Source: Desertimonas flava (lineage in GTDB: Bacteria; Actinomycetota; Acidimicrobiia; Acidimicrobiales; Ilumatobacteraceae). Taken from it: 64,000 nt of DNA. The stretch spans positions 62,001-126,000 of the forward strand of contig NZ_QKYK01000009.1 in NCBI RefSeq assembly GCF_003426815.1, read 5' to 3'. A program made the translations under genes and the position numbers. Of the stretch, positions 17,473-26,800 are shown in pieces. Position 1 is the first letter of the stretch; the number at the start of each line of letters is the position of its first letter. The notes beneath the pieces are model-generated. The model searched no databases, was not told where the DNA came from, and saw only the letters and a program-made list of their open reading frames with translations.

Positions 17473-18099
17473 GTGACCTCGTCCACCGCGCCCGCCGAGC
17501 CCCGCCAACGTCTCGTCACCCTCGACCTCGAGGGAGTGATGACACCCGAGATCTGGATCGCCGTGGCCGAGGAGAGCGGCGTCGACGGACTGCGCCGGAC
17601 CACCAGGGACGAGCCGGACTACGACGCGCTGATGCGCGGCCGGCTGGCCCTGATGGCCGAGCACGGGCTGACGATGTCGATGGTCACCGACGTGATCGCG
17701 TCACTGAACGTGCTCGACGGGGCCCGGGAGTTCCTCGACGAGCTGCGCCGCCGGACGCAGGTGGTGATCCTGTCGGACACGTTCGAGCAGTTCGCCGCGC
17801 CGTTCATGCGCCAGCTCGGGATGCCGACGATCCTCTGCCACTCCCTGGTGGTGCAGGACGACCGGATCGTCGACTATCGCCTCCGCCTCCCGGACCAGAA
17901 GCGCCGGGCCGTGGAGGCGTTCCGCGCTCTGAACTACCACGTGGCTGCGGCCGGCGATTCGTACAACGACTCGTCGATGCTGCGCGCTGCCGACCGGGGT
18001 GTGTGGTTCCACGCCCCCGAATCGATCCGCGCCGAGTTCCCGCAGTTCGGGGCCACCGACGACTACGGCGAGCTGATCGACCTGCTCACCGCCGACTGA
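17473..18099 (+). CDS. thrH: phosphoserine phosphatase/homoserine phosphotransferase ThrH
   Basis: 208 residues from the chosen GTG (a GTG 45 nt upstream is also in frame). HAD-superfamily enzyme that removes phosphate from phosphoserine and can pass it to homoserine. Motif I is TLDLEGVMTPEIWIAVAEE (DxE variant, normal for ThrH), motif II VVILSDTFEQF, the Lys of motif III in PDQKRRAV, and motif IV AAGDSYNDSSML. ThrH landmarks DEPDYDALM and MRQLGMPTILCHSL are all present. It provides a serine or threonine route; no other serine or threonine gene is adjacent. Its frame is continuous with the following MFS gene. Confidence 0.92.
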   Translation: MTSSTAPAEPRQRLVTLDLEGVMTPEIWIAVAEESGVDGLRRTTRDEPDYDALMRGRLALMAEHGLTMSMVTDVIASLNVLDGAREFLDELRRRTQVVILSDTFEQFAAPFMRQLGMPTILCHSLVVQDDRIVDYRLRLPDQKRRAVEAFRALNYHVAAAGDSYNDSSMLRAADRGVWFHAPESIRAEFPQFGATDDYGELIDLLTAD

Positions 18100-18225
18100 T
18101 CCTCCCGATCGCCAGGGAGCCGAACCCGGACGGTCGTCCCGGCGCCACCTCGTACAGTCGCTGGCCTGGACGACGTCACGACGCCCCCGATCGGCCGCCG
18201 GCCGCGGAGACATCTGGCGCTGGCG

Positions 18226-19356
18226 TTGTTCTCCGTCGCCTTCGGTACGAACGTGTCGACGCCCCTGCTCCTGCTCTATCAGGATCGCCTCGATCTCAGC
18301 ACGTTCACGACGACCGCGCTGTTCGCCGTCTATCCCGTCGGCCTGCTTCCTGCCCTGCTGTGGTCGGGACCGGCGTCGGACGTGCTCGGGCGCCGGCGTC
18401 TCATCGTGCCCGGCATCGTCGCCTCGGCGCTGGCGTCGGTGGTCATGATCCTCGGCCGCGACTCGGTCGCCGCGCTGTTCGCCGGACGATTCCTGCTCGG
18501 TGCGATCTCGGGCGTCGTGTTCGTGGCGGCGAGCGCTTGGATGCAGGAGATCGAGCCCAGCAGGGACCCGCTGTGGCCGTCACGGCTGACGAGCATGGTG
18601 CTGTACGGGGGGTTCGGCGGGGGCCCGTTCGTGACGGGCGTGCTCGCCCAGTGGGCGCCGTGGCCACTGACCCTCCCCTACCTCGTCCACATCGCCCTGG
18701 TCGGCGTCGGACTGTCGGCGATGACGAGGGTGCCCGAGGCCGGCATCGTCCGGCGGACCGGCCGCATCCGCCCCGATCTCGGCCTGCCGCCCGGTACGCG
18801 ACGTCCGTTCTTCGAGGTCGTCGCCCCCACCGCGCTGGCCGTGTTCGGGTTCGCGTCGCTGTCGCTCGCCCTGTTCCCGGTCCTCCTGCGCCCGGCGATG
18901 CATGGCATCGCCCTGTTCGTCACCGGTGCCAACGCACTGCTCACGGCCGGCGCCATCTTCGGCGCCCAGCGCGTCGTGGTGCGCATCGGCGTGGTCAGGG
19001 CCGCGCCCGTCGCCCTGTCGTTCGGTGCCGCCGGCTGCGCCCTCGGGGTCCTCGCCTTCGCCACCGACTGGTGGCCCATCGTGTTCCCCGCGGCGATCGC
19101 CCTCGGCGCCTCGTCGGGGCTGGCCGTGACGACCGGCCTGCGGTTCGTCGACATCCTCACCGCCCCGCAGACCCGCGGAGCGATGACGGGCGCGTTCTAC
19201 GCAGTCGCCTACGCGGCGATGACCGCCCCGGCGCTGGTCACGTCGATCGCCCGCACGCGCACCGGCTACATCGTCGTGCTGTCGACGATGAGCGTGTTCG
19301 CCGTCGCGGCGACCGCGTGGCTCCGCCGCCGCGCTCCGCAGATCGTCGAGCCGTGA
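18226..19356 (+). CDS. MFS transporter
   Basis: At least 376 residues with about 12 hydrophobic segments. The motif-A-like loop between helices 2 and 3 is SGPASDVLGRRRLIVPG, which supports the major facilitator superfamily. Substrate unknown. The start is uncertain: the listed start is TTG, but the first membrane helix seems to begin earlier (RRHLALAL just upstream), and no ATG or GTG exists between the thrH stop and this point. A CTG at 18166 would give a complete first helix with a basic N-terminus. Separated from tRNA-Val by 57 nt. Confidence 0.8.
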   Translation: MFSVAFGTNVSTPLLLLYQDRLDLSTFTTTALFAVYPVGLLPALLWSGPASDVLGRRRLIVPGIVASALASVVMILGRDSVAALFAGRFLLGAISGVVFVAASAWMQEIEPSRDPLWPSRLTSMVLYGGFGGGPFVTGVLAQWAPWPLTLPYLVHIALVGVGLSAMTRVPEAGIVRRTGRIRPDLGLPPGTRRPFFEVVAPTALAVFGFASLSLALFPVLLRPAMHGIALFVTGANALLTAGAIFGAQRVVVRIGVVRAAPVALSFGAAGCALGVLAFATDWWPIVFPAAIALGASSGLAVTTGLRFVDILTAPQTRGAMTGAFYAVAYAAMTAPALVTSIARTRTGYIVVLSTMSVFAVAATAWLRRRAPQIVEP

Positions 19357-19413
19357 TCGGGCACCGTGATTCGTCGAGCGCGCTGATATCCTGCCGGTGC
19401 CCTTTGGCGACAG

Positions 19414-19487
19414 GGGCGCTTAGCTCAGTTGGTTAGAGCGCTACGTTCACACCGTAGAGGTCGTGGGTTCGAGTCCCGCAGTGCCCA
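19414..19487 (+). tRNA. tRNA-Val (anticodon CAC)
   Basis: Full cloverleaf by eye: acceptor GGGCGCT/AGTGCCC (one G-T pair), D-arm GCTC-AGTTGGTTA-GAGC, anticodon stem CTACG/CGTAG with loop TTCACAC (anticodon CAC, reads GTG), variable AGGTC, T-arm GTGGG-TTCGAGT-CCCGC, discriminator A. The CCA end is not encoded. Confidence 0.97.
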
Positions 19488-19759
19488 CTGGAACACGCCG
19501 GGCGGCGACGCGTTCCGCTCCCGCGACGAGCGTGTACCTCGTGGGCACGTCGTGCGCCGTCCTTGCTGCCTCCGGCGGGCGTTCAAGCGCCACGCAGGCT
19601 TGCCTCGATTCGCTTGCGTCACATCGACGGCAGGGTTTGAGAGCTGTCCGGTCGGTCCACCTGGAACACGCCGGCCCCACCGGATCGCTGGCTGGAAGCA
19701 TCCGATGGAGCATGTCGTCCGCGTGACCCGGACCCCCGCCAGGCGTAGGGTCGGAGTTC
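19488..19759. other. intergenic region after tRNA-Val
   Basis: No credible gene. It contains two copies of TGGAACACGCCGG (near 19489 and 19662) about 170 nt apart; otherwise nothing is recognised. The promoter of the following reductase should lie near its end. Confidence 0.4.
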
Positions 19760-20641
19760 ATGTTGGAACGACTGATGTTCGGGCGCACGGGTCACGAGAG
19801 CACGAGGCTCATCTTCGGCGCTGCGGGTATCGGATGGACGAGCCAGGAGCACGCTGACGCGGTCCTCGAACAGGTCCGTGCGGCGGGGATCAACCACCTC
19901 GACACGGCCGCGTCCTACGGCGATGCCGAAGTACGAATGGCGCCGTTCCTCCGGCGGCACCGCGCCGACTACTTCCTCGCCACCAAGACGGGCGAGCGGA
20001 CCGGCGACGCGGCTCGGGCCGAGCTCGAGCGGTCGCTCGAGCGGCTGGAGGTCGACCAGGTCGACCTGATCCAGCTCCACAATCTCGTCGAGGCCGACGA
20101 GTTCGACGTCGCCCACGGTCCCGGCGGCGCCGTCGAGGCGCTCGTGCGAGCGCGGGACGAAGGCCTCGTCCGCTTCATCGGCGTCACCGGTCACGGCGTG
20201 CGCATCGCCGAGATGCACCGTCGCAGCCTGGAGCGCCACGACTTCGACTCGGTGCTGTTGCCCTACAACCACCTGATGATGCGCAACGCCGATTACCGGC
20301 GTCACTTCGAGGCGCTCGTCGACGAGTGCCAGGCGCGCCAGGTCGCAGTGCAGACGATCAAGGCGGTCGCCCGTCGGCGCTGGACGACCGACGGCGACGA
20401 GCCCCACCGTTCGTGGTACGAGCCGCTGCCGCCGGGCCCGGCGCTTGCCCGGGCGGTCGCCTTCGTACTCGCTCGACCCGGCCTGTTCCTCAACACCTCG
20501 AGCGACACCCGTCTCCTGGACGCCATCGTCGCGGCCGCGACGGGTCCGTGCGAGGCGCCGAGCGACGAGGACCTCGATGCCGACGCGCGCACGCACCACA
20601 TGGCGCCCCTGTTCGACGGGCACGAACTCGAGACGATCTGA
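19760..20641 (+). CDS. aldo/keto reductase
   Basis: 293 residues, ATG start. Shortened aldo/keto reductase barrel: Asp and Tyr in HLDTAASYGDAEVR, Lys in LATKTGER, His in LIQLHNLVEAD, then VRFIGVTGHGVR. It belongs to the branch in which the C-terminal cofactor segment is short and the loop holds a motif like YEPLPPGPALARAVAFVL instead of the usual GxSxP region. Substrate unknown. Not closely related to the reductase at 2.8 kb. Convergent with the J-domain gene, with 13 nt between stops. Confidence 0.82.
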   Translation: MLERLMFGRTGHESTRLIFGAAGIGWTSQEHADAVLEQVRAAGINHLDTAASYGDAEVRMAPFLRRHRADYFLATKTGERTGDAARAELERSLERLEVDQVDLIQLHNLVEADEFDVAHGPGGAVEALVRARDEGLVRFIGVTGHGVRIAEMHRRSLERHDFDSVLLPYNHLMMRNADYRRHFEALVDECQARQVAVQTIKAVARRRWTTDGDEPHRSWYEPLPPGPALARAVAFVLARPGLFLNTSSDTRLLDAIVAAATGPCEAPSDEDLDADARTHHMAPLFDGHELETI

Positions 20642-20654
20642 GCTCCGCCCAGGT

Positions 20655-21263
20655 TCACTCGTCGGCGGGGATGCGTTCCACGCACGCCGTACCCACGCCG
20701 TTGCGGTCGCGGTAACCGATGGTCCCGGAGGGACAGGCGCTCCCGAACGACACCAGGCTGCTCACACGGAACGCGGCAGAGTCGTCACACGGCACCTCCC
20801 CGGCCGATCGGTCCGTCTCGATCAGGACGACGCACGCCCCCGGCTCGAGCACGCCGTCGATCGGCCTCGCTGGGGACTGGCTGGCCAGCGTGGCGATCAG
20901 GAGCACGATGCCCGCTCCGATACCGGCCATCACGAGGCAGAGGCGCCACGGGAACGTCGCCGCCTGCGCCGGGAGCGGCGGCTGGCGTGTGAACGTCGTC
21001 GTTGACCGCGCCGGCGCTGTGTCGACTCGGGGGGCGGTCGGGCGGGTCGTTGCGTCGCGGACCGACGCGTCGTAGACGGCGCGGCGAGCTGGGTCGCTCA
21101 GCACCTGGTAGGCCTCGTTCAAGCGGGCCATCGCCGCGGGACTGCCCCCGGGCACATCGGGGTGATGCCGTCGCGCGAGCCGCCGGTAGGCGTCACGGAT
21201 GGCGTCCTCGTCGGCCGCCCCGGTCAGCCCCAGGGTCTGGTAGTGATCGCGGTCCGCGCTGAT
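20655..21263 (-). CDS. J-domain (DnaJ-like) membrane-anchored protein, start codon unclear
   Basis: The frame encodes a complete J-domain: DHYQTLGLTGAADEDAIRDA, YRRLARRHHPDVPGG (HPD motif), then MARLNEAYQVLSDPARRAVYD. It is followed by a Thr/Pro-rich linker, one membrane helix (LCLVMAGIGAGIVLLIATLA) and an outer part with three cysteines. J-domains stimulate Hsp70 ATPase; here it would face the cytosol. The oddity is that an in-frame TAG (21273-21275) sits just ten codons before HYQTLG, and no ATG, GTG or TTG lies between. The listed start is an ATC at 21263; the first standard start is the GTG within HPDV, which would destroy the domain. Confidence 0.65.
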   Translation of the reverse strand: MSADRDHYQTLGLTGAADEDAIRDAYRRLARRHHPDVPGGSPAAMARLNEAYQVLSDPARRAVYDASVRDATTRPTAPRVDTAPARSTTTFTRQPPLPAQAATFPWRLCLVMAGIGAGIVLLIATLASQSPARPIDGVLEPGACVVLIETDRSAGEVPCDDSAAFRVSSLVSFGSACPSGTIGYRDRNGVGTACVERIPADE

Positions 21264-21303
21264 GAGTCGACGCTATTGGGAAGGCGGGCCGTGGCGCACG
21301 TCG

Positions 21304-22227
21304 TCAGTAGCCGGCCTCGACGTCGACCAGCCCGATCAGCTCCTCGTCGTCGGCGAAGCGTCGCACGTTGGTGGCGATGCGCTCCGACAGCAGAGGAACG
21401 GCCATCTCCGGCGTGTTCCCCACGTGGGGGGTGATGATGCAGTTCGGGAGCGACCACAGTGGGTGCCCCTCCGGGAGCGGCTCGGGATCGGTGACGTCGA
21501 GCCCGGCCCCGCCGATGACCCCCTCGCGGAGCGCGTCGACGAGATCGTCGGTGACGACGTGGCCGCCCCGGGCGACGTTGACGAGCCAGGTGTGCGGCTC
21601 CATCAACGCCAGTTCCCCCGCCGCGATGATGCCTTCGGTCTCGGGGGTGAGCGCCAGGGCCAGCACCACGAGGTCGGCTCCGGGGAGGGCATCGGCGTAG
21701 CGATCGGCCTCGAGGACGTCGTCGACACCTTCCATGTCGTTCGCCGTGCGCCGTACCACCGTGATGTGACAGCCAAACGGGCCGAGGAGGCGGACGAGGG
21801 ACTCGGTGATCCCGCCGCCACCCAGGATCGTGACGCGAGCGCCGAGGAGGTTGCGGCCCTGCGGCGCCGACCAGGTGGTCGCCCGGGAGTACGTGCCCAG
21901 GCCGCGCATGCCGGCGAGAGCGAGCGTGAGCGCCATCTCGGCGACCGGCTCGGCGTACACCCCCTTGCCGCACACCCACGTGTGGTCGGTGTCGAGCAGG
22001 TGGGCGAACCGCTCGATGCCGGCGAACGGCAATTGGATCCAACGGGCACCCGGCGCCTCTTCGATGGCTGCGGCGAGCGCATCGGGATCGCGAGGATCGC
22101 CCCACACGATGCCTTCGGCGTCGGCGAGAGGGACGACGTGGCCGCCCCCTTCATGCACGGCCTCGGTCATCCACTCCGGGGCCCGCTCGGGGGCGATCGC
22201 TATTCGGGGAGGCTCAGGTCTCGGCAT
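21304..22227 (-). CDS. D-isomer-specific 2-hydroxyacid dehydrogenase
   Basis: 307 residues, ATG giving MPRPEPPRIAIAPERAP. NAD-dependent oxidoreductase that interconverts 2-oxo and D-2-hydroxy acids. Cofactor loop: VTILGGGGITESLVRLL, in which the third Gly of GxGxxG is replaced by the ITE stretch. Catalytic residues: Arg in VNVARGGHVVTDD, Glu in VTDPEPLPEGHPLW, His in ITPHVGNTPEMA. It lies 14 nt after potC and is probably the last gene of the polyamine operon, so a substrate linked to that pathway is likely, but not shown. Confidence 0.87.
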   Translation of the reverse strand: MPRPEPPRIAIAPERAPEWMTEAVHEGGGHVVPLADAEGIVWGDPRDPDALAAAIEEAPGARWIQLPFAGIERFAHLLDTDHTWVCGKGVYAEPVAEMALTLALAGMRGLGTYSRATTWSAPQGRNLLGARVTILGGGGITESLVRLLGPFGCHITVVRRTANDMEGVDDVLEADRYADALPGADLVVLALALTPETEGIIAAGELALMEPHTWLVNVARGGHVVTDDLVDALREGVIGGAGLDVTDPEPLPEGHPLWSLPNCIITPHVGNTPEMAVPLLSERIATNVRRFADDEELIGLVDVEAGY

Positions 22228-22241
22228 GTCGAGGTGCGAGG

Positions 22242-23036
22242 TTAGTGCCCGCGGGCTGCCCGACGGGTCGATCGCAGCACCCCGATGAGCATCAGCCCGA
22301 CGCTGACGACGAGGATGAGCGTGGCGAGCACGTTCACCTGTGCTGGGAACTCGCGCTGGAACGCACCGTTGATGTACACCGGGAAGGTCTGCAGCGAACC
22401 GGAGTTGAAGACCGTGATGATGTAGTCGTCGATGGAGAGGGCGAACGACAAGAGGGCGGCTGCCGCGATGCCCGGCAGGATGAGCGGGAACGTGACGCGC
22501 CAGAACGTGCGGAGCGGCGACGCGCCCAAGTCCTGCGCAGCCTGCTCGAGCGTCCAGTCGAACCCGCGGACCCGGGCTCGCACCGTGAGGGCGACGAAGC
22601 TGACCTGGAACATCACGTGGGCGATGACCACGGTCGTGAACCCACGCGTCACGTCGGCGTCGAGGAACAGCGCGGCGAGCGACGAACCCATCACGATCTC
22701 GGGCGTGGTGAGCGGCAGGACGAGCAGCACGTTGAGTGTCCCGGCGCCGCGGAAGCGGTACCGCGACAAGGCGATGGCGATCATCGAGCCGAGCACCGTG
22801 GCGATCGACGTGGAGATGGCGGCCACCTTGAGGCTCTCGACAAAGGCATCGCGATAGCTCGAGCCCTCGAAGGCGTTGAGCCAGTTGTCGAGCGTGAACT
22901 CCTGCCACGACAGGTTGAAGTCGCCCTTCGGCTTGTTGAACGAATAGATGACGATCCAAGCGATCGGCATGAAGAGATAGACGAGCACGACGCCGGCGAA
23001 GATGTTGAGCGGCCATCTCCCCCACCAGCGCCTCAC
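22242..23036 (-). CDS. potC: ABC transporter permease, spermidine/putrescine type (PotC)
   Basis: 264 residues, GTG start, six predicted membrane helices. The inner-membrane subunit that pairs with PotB. The EAA loop that docks on the ATPase reads AAQDLGASPLRTFWRVTFPLILPGI. N-terminal FMPIAWIVIYSFNKP is typical of PotC. It lies 40 nt after potB and 14 nt before the dehydrogenase. Family assignment is firm; the choice between putrescine, spermidine or GABA-type substrates is inferred from the neighbouring aldehyde dehydrogenase. Confidence 0.93.
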   Translation of the reverse strand: MRRWWGRWPLNIFAGVVLVYLFMPIAWIVIYSFNKPKGDFNLSWQEFTLDNWLNAFEGSSYRDAFVESLKVAAISTSIATVLGSMIAIALSRYRFRGAGTLNVLLVLPLTTPEIVMGSSLAALFLDADVTRGFTTVVIAHVMFQVSFVALTVRARVRGFDWTLEQAAQDLGASPLRTFWRVTFPLILPGIAAAALLSFALSIDDYIITVFNSGSLQTFPVYINGAFQREFPAQVNVLATLILVVSVGLMLIGVLRSTRRAARGH

Positions 23037-23076
23037 GATCGGCCCTCCATACGGCTGGCCGGCCTCTCGGTGCCGC

Positions 23077-24159
23077 TCAAGTGAGGTCCTCCGTCCCGAG
23101 GAACTTCGTGTAGACGAGGACGCCGATCGTGATGATGAGCATGAGCACGAACGACATCGCCGCGGCGACGGGCAGGTTGCTCTGGACCAGGAACTGATCC
23201 TGGATCGAGTTGCCGATCATCGTGGTGTTCGGGCCGCCGAGGTACTCGGCATTGATGAAGTCGCCGGCCGCCGGGATGAACGTGAGCAACGTCCCGGCGA
23301 ACACACCGGGAAGCGAGAGCGGAAGGACCACCTTCACAAACGCCCACACGGAGTTGGAGTAGAGGTCCTTGGCGGCGTCGACGAGATTGACGTTGATCTT
23401 CTCGAGGCTGACGTAGATCGGCAGCACCATGAACGGGACGAAGTTGTAGGTGAGACCGCCGACGACCGACCACATCGTGTTGAGGATGCGCCCGTTGTCG
23501 ATCAAGCCCACCGCCTCGAACACGCCGTCGAGCCGCAAGCCCTCGAGCACCCCCATGATCGGCCCGTTGTCGGCGAGGATGCTGCGCCACGCGATCGTGC
23601 GGATGAGGAACGACGTGAAGAACGGGATGACGACGAGTCCGAGCAGGAGGTTGCGCCACCGCCCGCCACGGAACGCGATGACGTAGGCGAGGGGATAGCC
23701 GATCAGGATGCAGAACACCGTGGCGAGCGCGGCGTAGCCGAAGCCACGGCGGAACTGGTCGCCGAACTCCGAGAAGGCATCGCTGTAGTTGCCGAAGTTC
23801 CAGTCGAACTCGGCCTCGACGGCGAACCGGCTGGGCAGAGTCGACAGTGACGTCTTGAGGAGCGTCAGCAGCGGCGCCACGAAGAACAGGGCCAGCCACA
23901 GCACGCCCGGCTTGAGCAGACCATAGGGCGCGAGCTGCCGGCGAGTGTCGGGCGCACCGGCTACGGCCACGACGACCAGCCCGACGATCGAGCCGAGCAG
24001 CACGAGCAGGGCGACCACAGCGGCGGTCCCCGTGACGGCACGGACCCCGATGAGCATCAGGATCAGCGTCGCCAGCACGAGCGCGCCGAGACCGACGAGG
24101 TCGGGGCGAGCGGTGCGTCGAGGCGCGCCGGCCGCTTCCGTCCCCGTGGCTGCTGTCAT
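23077..24159 (-). CDS. potB: ABC transporter permease, spermidine/putrescine type (PotB) with extra N-terminal helices
   Basis: 360 residues, longer than the usual 280-300 because about 75 residues with two extra hydrophobic segments (LVGLGALVLATLILMLIGV and VALLVLLGSIVGLVVVAVAG) precede the standard PotB start (PYGLLKPGVLWLALFFVAPL). EAA loop: AAKDLYSNSVWAFVKVVLPLSLPGV. Six core membrane helices follow. The extra helices are unusual for the family and could aid assembly. 34 nt after potD, 40 nt before potC. Confidence 0.92.
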   Translation of the reverse strand: MTAATGTEAAGAPRRTARPDLVGLGALVLATLILMLIGVRAVTGTAAVVALLVLLGSIVGLVVVAVAGAPDTRRQLAPYGLLKPGVLWLALFFVAPLLTLLKTSLSTLPSRFAVEAEFDWNFGNYSDAFSEFGDQFRRGFGYAALATVFCILIGYPLAYVIAFRGGRWRNLLLGLVVIPFFTSFLIRTIAWRSILADNGPIMGVLEGLRLDGVFEAVGLIDNGRILNTMWSVVGGLTYNFVPFMVLPIYVSLEKINVNLVDAAKDLYSNSVWAFVKVVLPLSLPGVFAGTLLTFIPAAGDFINAEYLGGPNTTMIGNSIQDQFLVQSNLPVAAAMSFVLMLIITIGVLVYTKFLGTEDLT

Positions 24160-24193
24160 CGCCGCCCCGTCGTTCCTTCCGCCGACGGTCCGC

Positions 24194-25393
24194 TCAGGCG
24201 CCGACGATCGACGAGAACGCTTCGTCGAACTCGGCCTCGACGTCCTCGCTCAAGTTGGCGAAGGTGTGCACCCGCGAGATCGTCTCCTCGTCGGGGAAGA
24301 CCAGCGGGTTCTCGGCCAGCTCGGGGTCGATCTTGGCGACCTCCTCCTGGACGCCCTTCACCGGCGACACATACTGCACGTAGGCGGTGATCTGGGCGGC
24401 CTGCTCCGGGTCGTAGACGAAGTCCATCCACTTGGCCGCCTGCTCGACGTTGGCAGCCCCCTTGGGCAAGACCATGGCGTCGGCCCAGCTGGTGCCGCCC
24501 TCCTCGGGGATGACGAAGCGGATGTTCGGGTTGTCGACCGACAACGATGCGACGTCGCCGGACCACCCGATGCACGCGGCGAAGTTTCCCGTCTCCAGGT
24601 CGGAGATGTAGTCGTTGCCGGTGAACGACCTGATCTGACCGTCGCTCTTCGCCTGCTCGAGCTTCTCGAACGCCTCGGCGGCCTCGTCGAACGATTCGAT
24701 CGTCGAGATGTCGACGCCGAGCGACAACAGGATGAGCCCGATGGTGTCGCGCATCTCGGTGAGCATGCCGATCTTGCCCTTGAACTCCGGATCGAAGAGA
24801 TCCTCGGTGCTCGTCAGCTCGCGCCCGGTCACCTCGAGGTTGTAGGCGATCCCGGCGAAGCCCGTCTGCCACGGCAGTGTGTACTCACCCGATGGATCCC
24901 AGGCCGGCTTCACCAGGTCGTCGCGGAGGTTGGCGGCGTTGGGAATCTGATCGAGCGGAAGCTTGTCGACCCACTCGAGCATCACCAGCCGACCGGCGAG
25001 CCACGACGTCGGGGCGATGATGTCGGGCTCGATGGTCTCGCCGCGACCGAGGACCGGCTGGATGCGAGCGAAGTACTCGTTGTTGTCGTTGAAAGCCTCC
25101 GAATAGGTCATGTCGATGCCGGTCGCCTCGATGAAGCGGTCGACGGTGCCGACATGCCCGTCCTCGGTGAGGTCGATGTACTCGGGCCAGTTCTCGAAGA
25201 ACAGCGAACCGGCGTCGCCCGAGGCCGGACGCCGCGCCGGACGGGGGGCGGCGCCGACGCGCGCCGAGCCGAGGATGGACGGCAGGGTGACCCCACTGGC
25301 ACCGAGGGCACCGGCGGCACCGAGGAATCGGCGTCGCGACATGCCGCCACGGGTGCGAGCGGGGACGTTGGCGGATCGGTCGGAACGGGTCAT
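24194..25393 (-). CDS. potD: polyamine ABC transporter substrate-binding protein (PotD-like), Tat-exported
   Basis: 399 residues. Twin-arginine signal MSRRRFLGAAGALGASG at residues 18-34 (a second possible Met start at 18), so it is exported folded. The mature part has the PotD hallmarks SLFFENWPEYID, TYSEAFNDNNEYFARI and APTSWLAGRLVMLEW, then LPWQTGFAGIAYN and ACIGWSGDVASL. The family binds putrescine or spermidine in the cleft; aromatic and acidic residues of that cleft appear to be present (Trp and Glu in ENWPEY). It lies between potA and potB in one operon. Confidence 0.93.
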   Translation of the reverse strand: MTRSDRSANVPARTRGGMSRRRFLGAAGALGASGVTLPSILGSARVGAAPRPARRPASGDAGSLFFENWPEYIDLTEDGHVGTVDRFIEATGIDMTYSEAFNDNNEYFARIQPVLGRGETIEPDIIAPTSWLAGRLVMLEWVDKLPLDQIPNAANLRDDLVKPAWDPSGEYTLPWQTGFAGIAYNLEVTGRELTSTEDLFDPEFKGKIGMLTEMRDTIGLILLSLGVDISTIESFDEAAEAFEKLEQAKSDGQIRSFTGNDYISDLETGNFAACIGWSGDVASLSVDNPNIRFVIPEEGGTSWADAMVLPKGAANVEQAAKWMDFVYDPEQAAQITAYVQYVSPVKGVQEEVAKIDPELAENPLVFPDEETISRVHTFANLSEDVEAEFDEAFSSIVGA

Positions 25394-25445
25394 GGGCGCT
25401 TGCCTTTCTCATGGGTCACGAGTCGGAAGGTGGAGACGGTGATCA

Positions 25446-26639
25446 TCACAGCGCGGCCTCGATCTGGTCGACGTCGGTGACGTTCGAGCCGGCCTGGCCC
25501 GGCCACCCGGCGAGGAGGTAGGCGGCGTCAGGTCGCCACGTGGCGTGCACTTCGGCGCCGGGCATCAAGAAGGGAAGATCGTCGTCAGGATCGACATACG
25601 TGACGATCGACGTGCCGTCGGCCAGCACGAGCTCGACCCGGGCCGAGGATCCCTGGAAGATCACGTCGCGTACCGTGCCGCGCAGGCTCGTCCCCTCACC
25701 GGCGGGCGCCATGGCGATCGTCAACCGTTCCGGGCGCAGCATCACCGAGACCGGATCGCCCGTCGCCGGAAGGCGCGGCCCGGCGGCCCTGACGACCGGC
25801 CCGCAGTTCAGGCGGACCACGGCCGCGCCACCGTCGCTCGCTTCGACCGTCCCGGGGAGCAGGTTGGCGCTCCCGATGAACCCGGCCACGAACATGGAGG
25901 CCGGCCGGTGGTAGATCTCCTCCGGCGTGCCGATCTGCTCCACGACCCCCTCGGACATGACGGCGATGCGATCACTCATCGTGAGCGCCTCGCCCTGATC
26001 GTGGGTCACGAAGACGAACGTGATTCCCACCTCTCGCTGGATCCGTTTGAGCTCGATCTGCATCGCTTCGCGCAGTTTCAGGTCGAGCGCGGCGAGCGGC
26101 TCGTCGAGCAGGAGCGCACTCGGATAGTTCACGAGGGCCCGGGCGAGGGCGACCCGCTGCTGTTGACCGCCGGACAATTGCGACGGCTTGCGGTCGGAGA
26201 AGTCGCTGAGCCTGACGATCTCGAGCATCTCGGCGACCCGCGGGAGGTAGTCACGCTTGGCCATTCGTTTGGATCTCGGCCCGAACGCCACGTTGTCGGC
26301 GATGGTCATGTGCGGAAAAAGGGCGTACTGCTGGAACACCGTGTTGACGTTGCGCTTGTGAGGTGGCGTGCGACTCACGTCGACCCCTTCGAGCAAGACC
26401 CGACCGTGTGTCGGCTGCTCGAACCCGGCGATCATCTTCAGCGTCGTCGTCTTGCCGCAGCCCGACGGACCGAGCATGGCGAAGAACTCCCCGCGCCGGA
26501 TCCCGAAGTCGGCGGACTTGACGGCCACGAACGACCCGAACTCCTTGCGGACTCCCTGGAGTTGAATGACGGTGTCGCCGGGCTCGTGGGCCGGCGCGCT
26601 GGCGCCCGCCTCGGCTGTCGCCAGGACCCCGTCGTCCAT
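25446..26639 (-). CDS. potA: polyamine ABC transporter ATP-binding protein (PotA)
   Basis: 397 residues. The ATPase domain has Walker [17 protein letters not shown]-loop [11 protein letters not shown], signature [15 protein letters not shown], Walker [13 protein letters not shown] and switch His in FVTHDQGEA. Residues from about 265 form a TOBE/MOP regulatory domain ([26 protein letters not shown]). Length and layout match PotA. It follows the aldehyde dehydrogenase by 161 nt that include a hairpin and precedes potD by 52 nt. Confidence 0.94.
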   Translation of the reverse strand: MDDGVLATAEAGASAPAHEPGDTVIQLQGVRKEFGSFVAVKSADFGIRRGEFFAMLGPSGCGKTTTLKMIAGFEQPTHGRVLLEGVDVSRTPPHKRNVNTVFQQYALFPHMTIADNVAFGPRSKRMAKRDYLPRVAEMLEIVRLSDFSDRKPSQLSGGQQQRVALARALVNYPSALLLDEPLAALDLKLREAMQIELKRIQREVGITFVFVTHDQGEALTMSDRIAVMSEGVVEQIGTPEEIYHRPASMFVAGFIGSANLLPGTVEASDGGAAVVRLNCGPVVRAAGPRLPATGDPVSVMLRPERLTIAMAPAGEGTSLRGTVRDVIFQGSSARVELVLADGTSIVTYVDPDDDLPFLMPGAEVHATWRPDAAYLLAGWPGQAGSNVTDVDQIEAAL

Positions 26640-26690
26640 TCAGTGCTCCCTCGTGAGTTCGGGCCGCGAACGCCGGCGCCGCCGCAGCAG

Positions 26691-26721
26691 GTCCGACCGG
26701 CAGGGCCGCCACAGGTCGGAC
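26691..26721. terminator. hairpin in the aldehyde dehydrogenase-potA gap
   Basis: Inverted repeat GTCCGACC...GGTCGGAC with a 15-nt GC-rich spacer. There is no U-tract. It sits about 50 nt upstream of potA and might attenuate read-through from the aldehyde dehydrogenase gene or protect the pot mRNA. Confidence 0.4.
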
Positions 26722-26800
26722 GGCCGGGTTCCTCGGCCGCGCGCAGCATCGTAAACCCTCCGCGCGACCCCGCGCCGCCGATGGAGGTGGCCGCCGAGCA

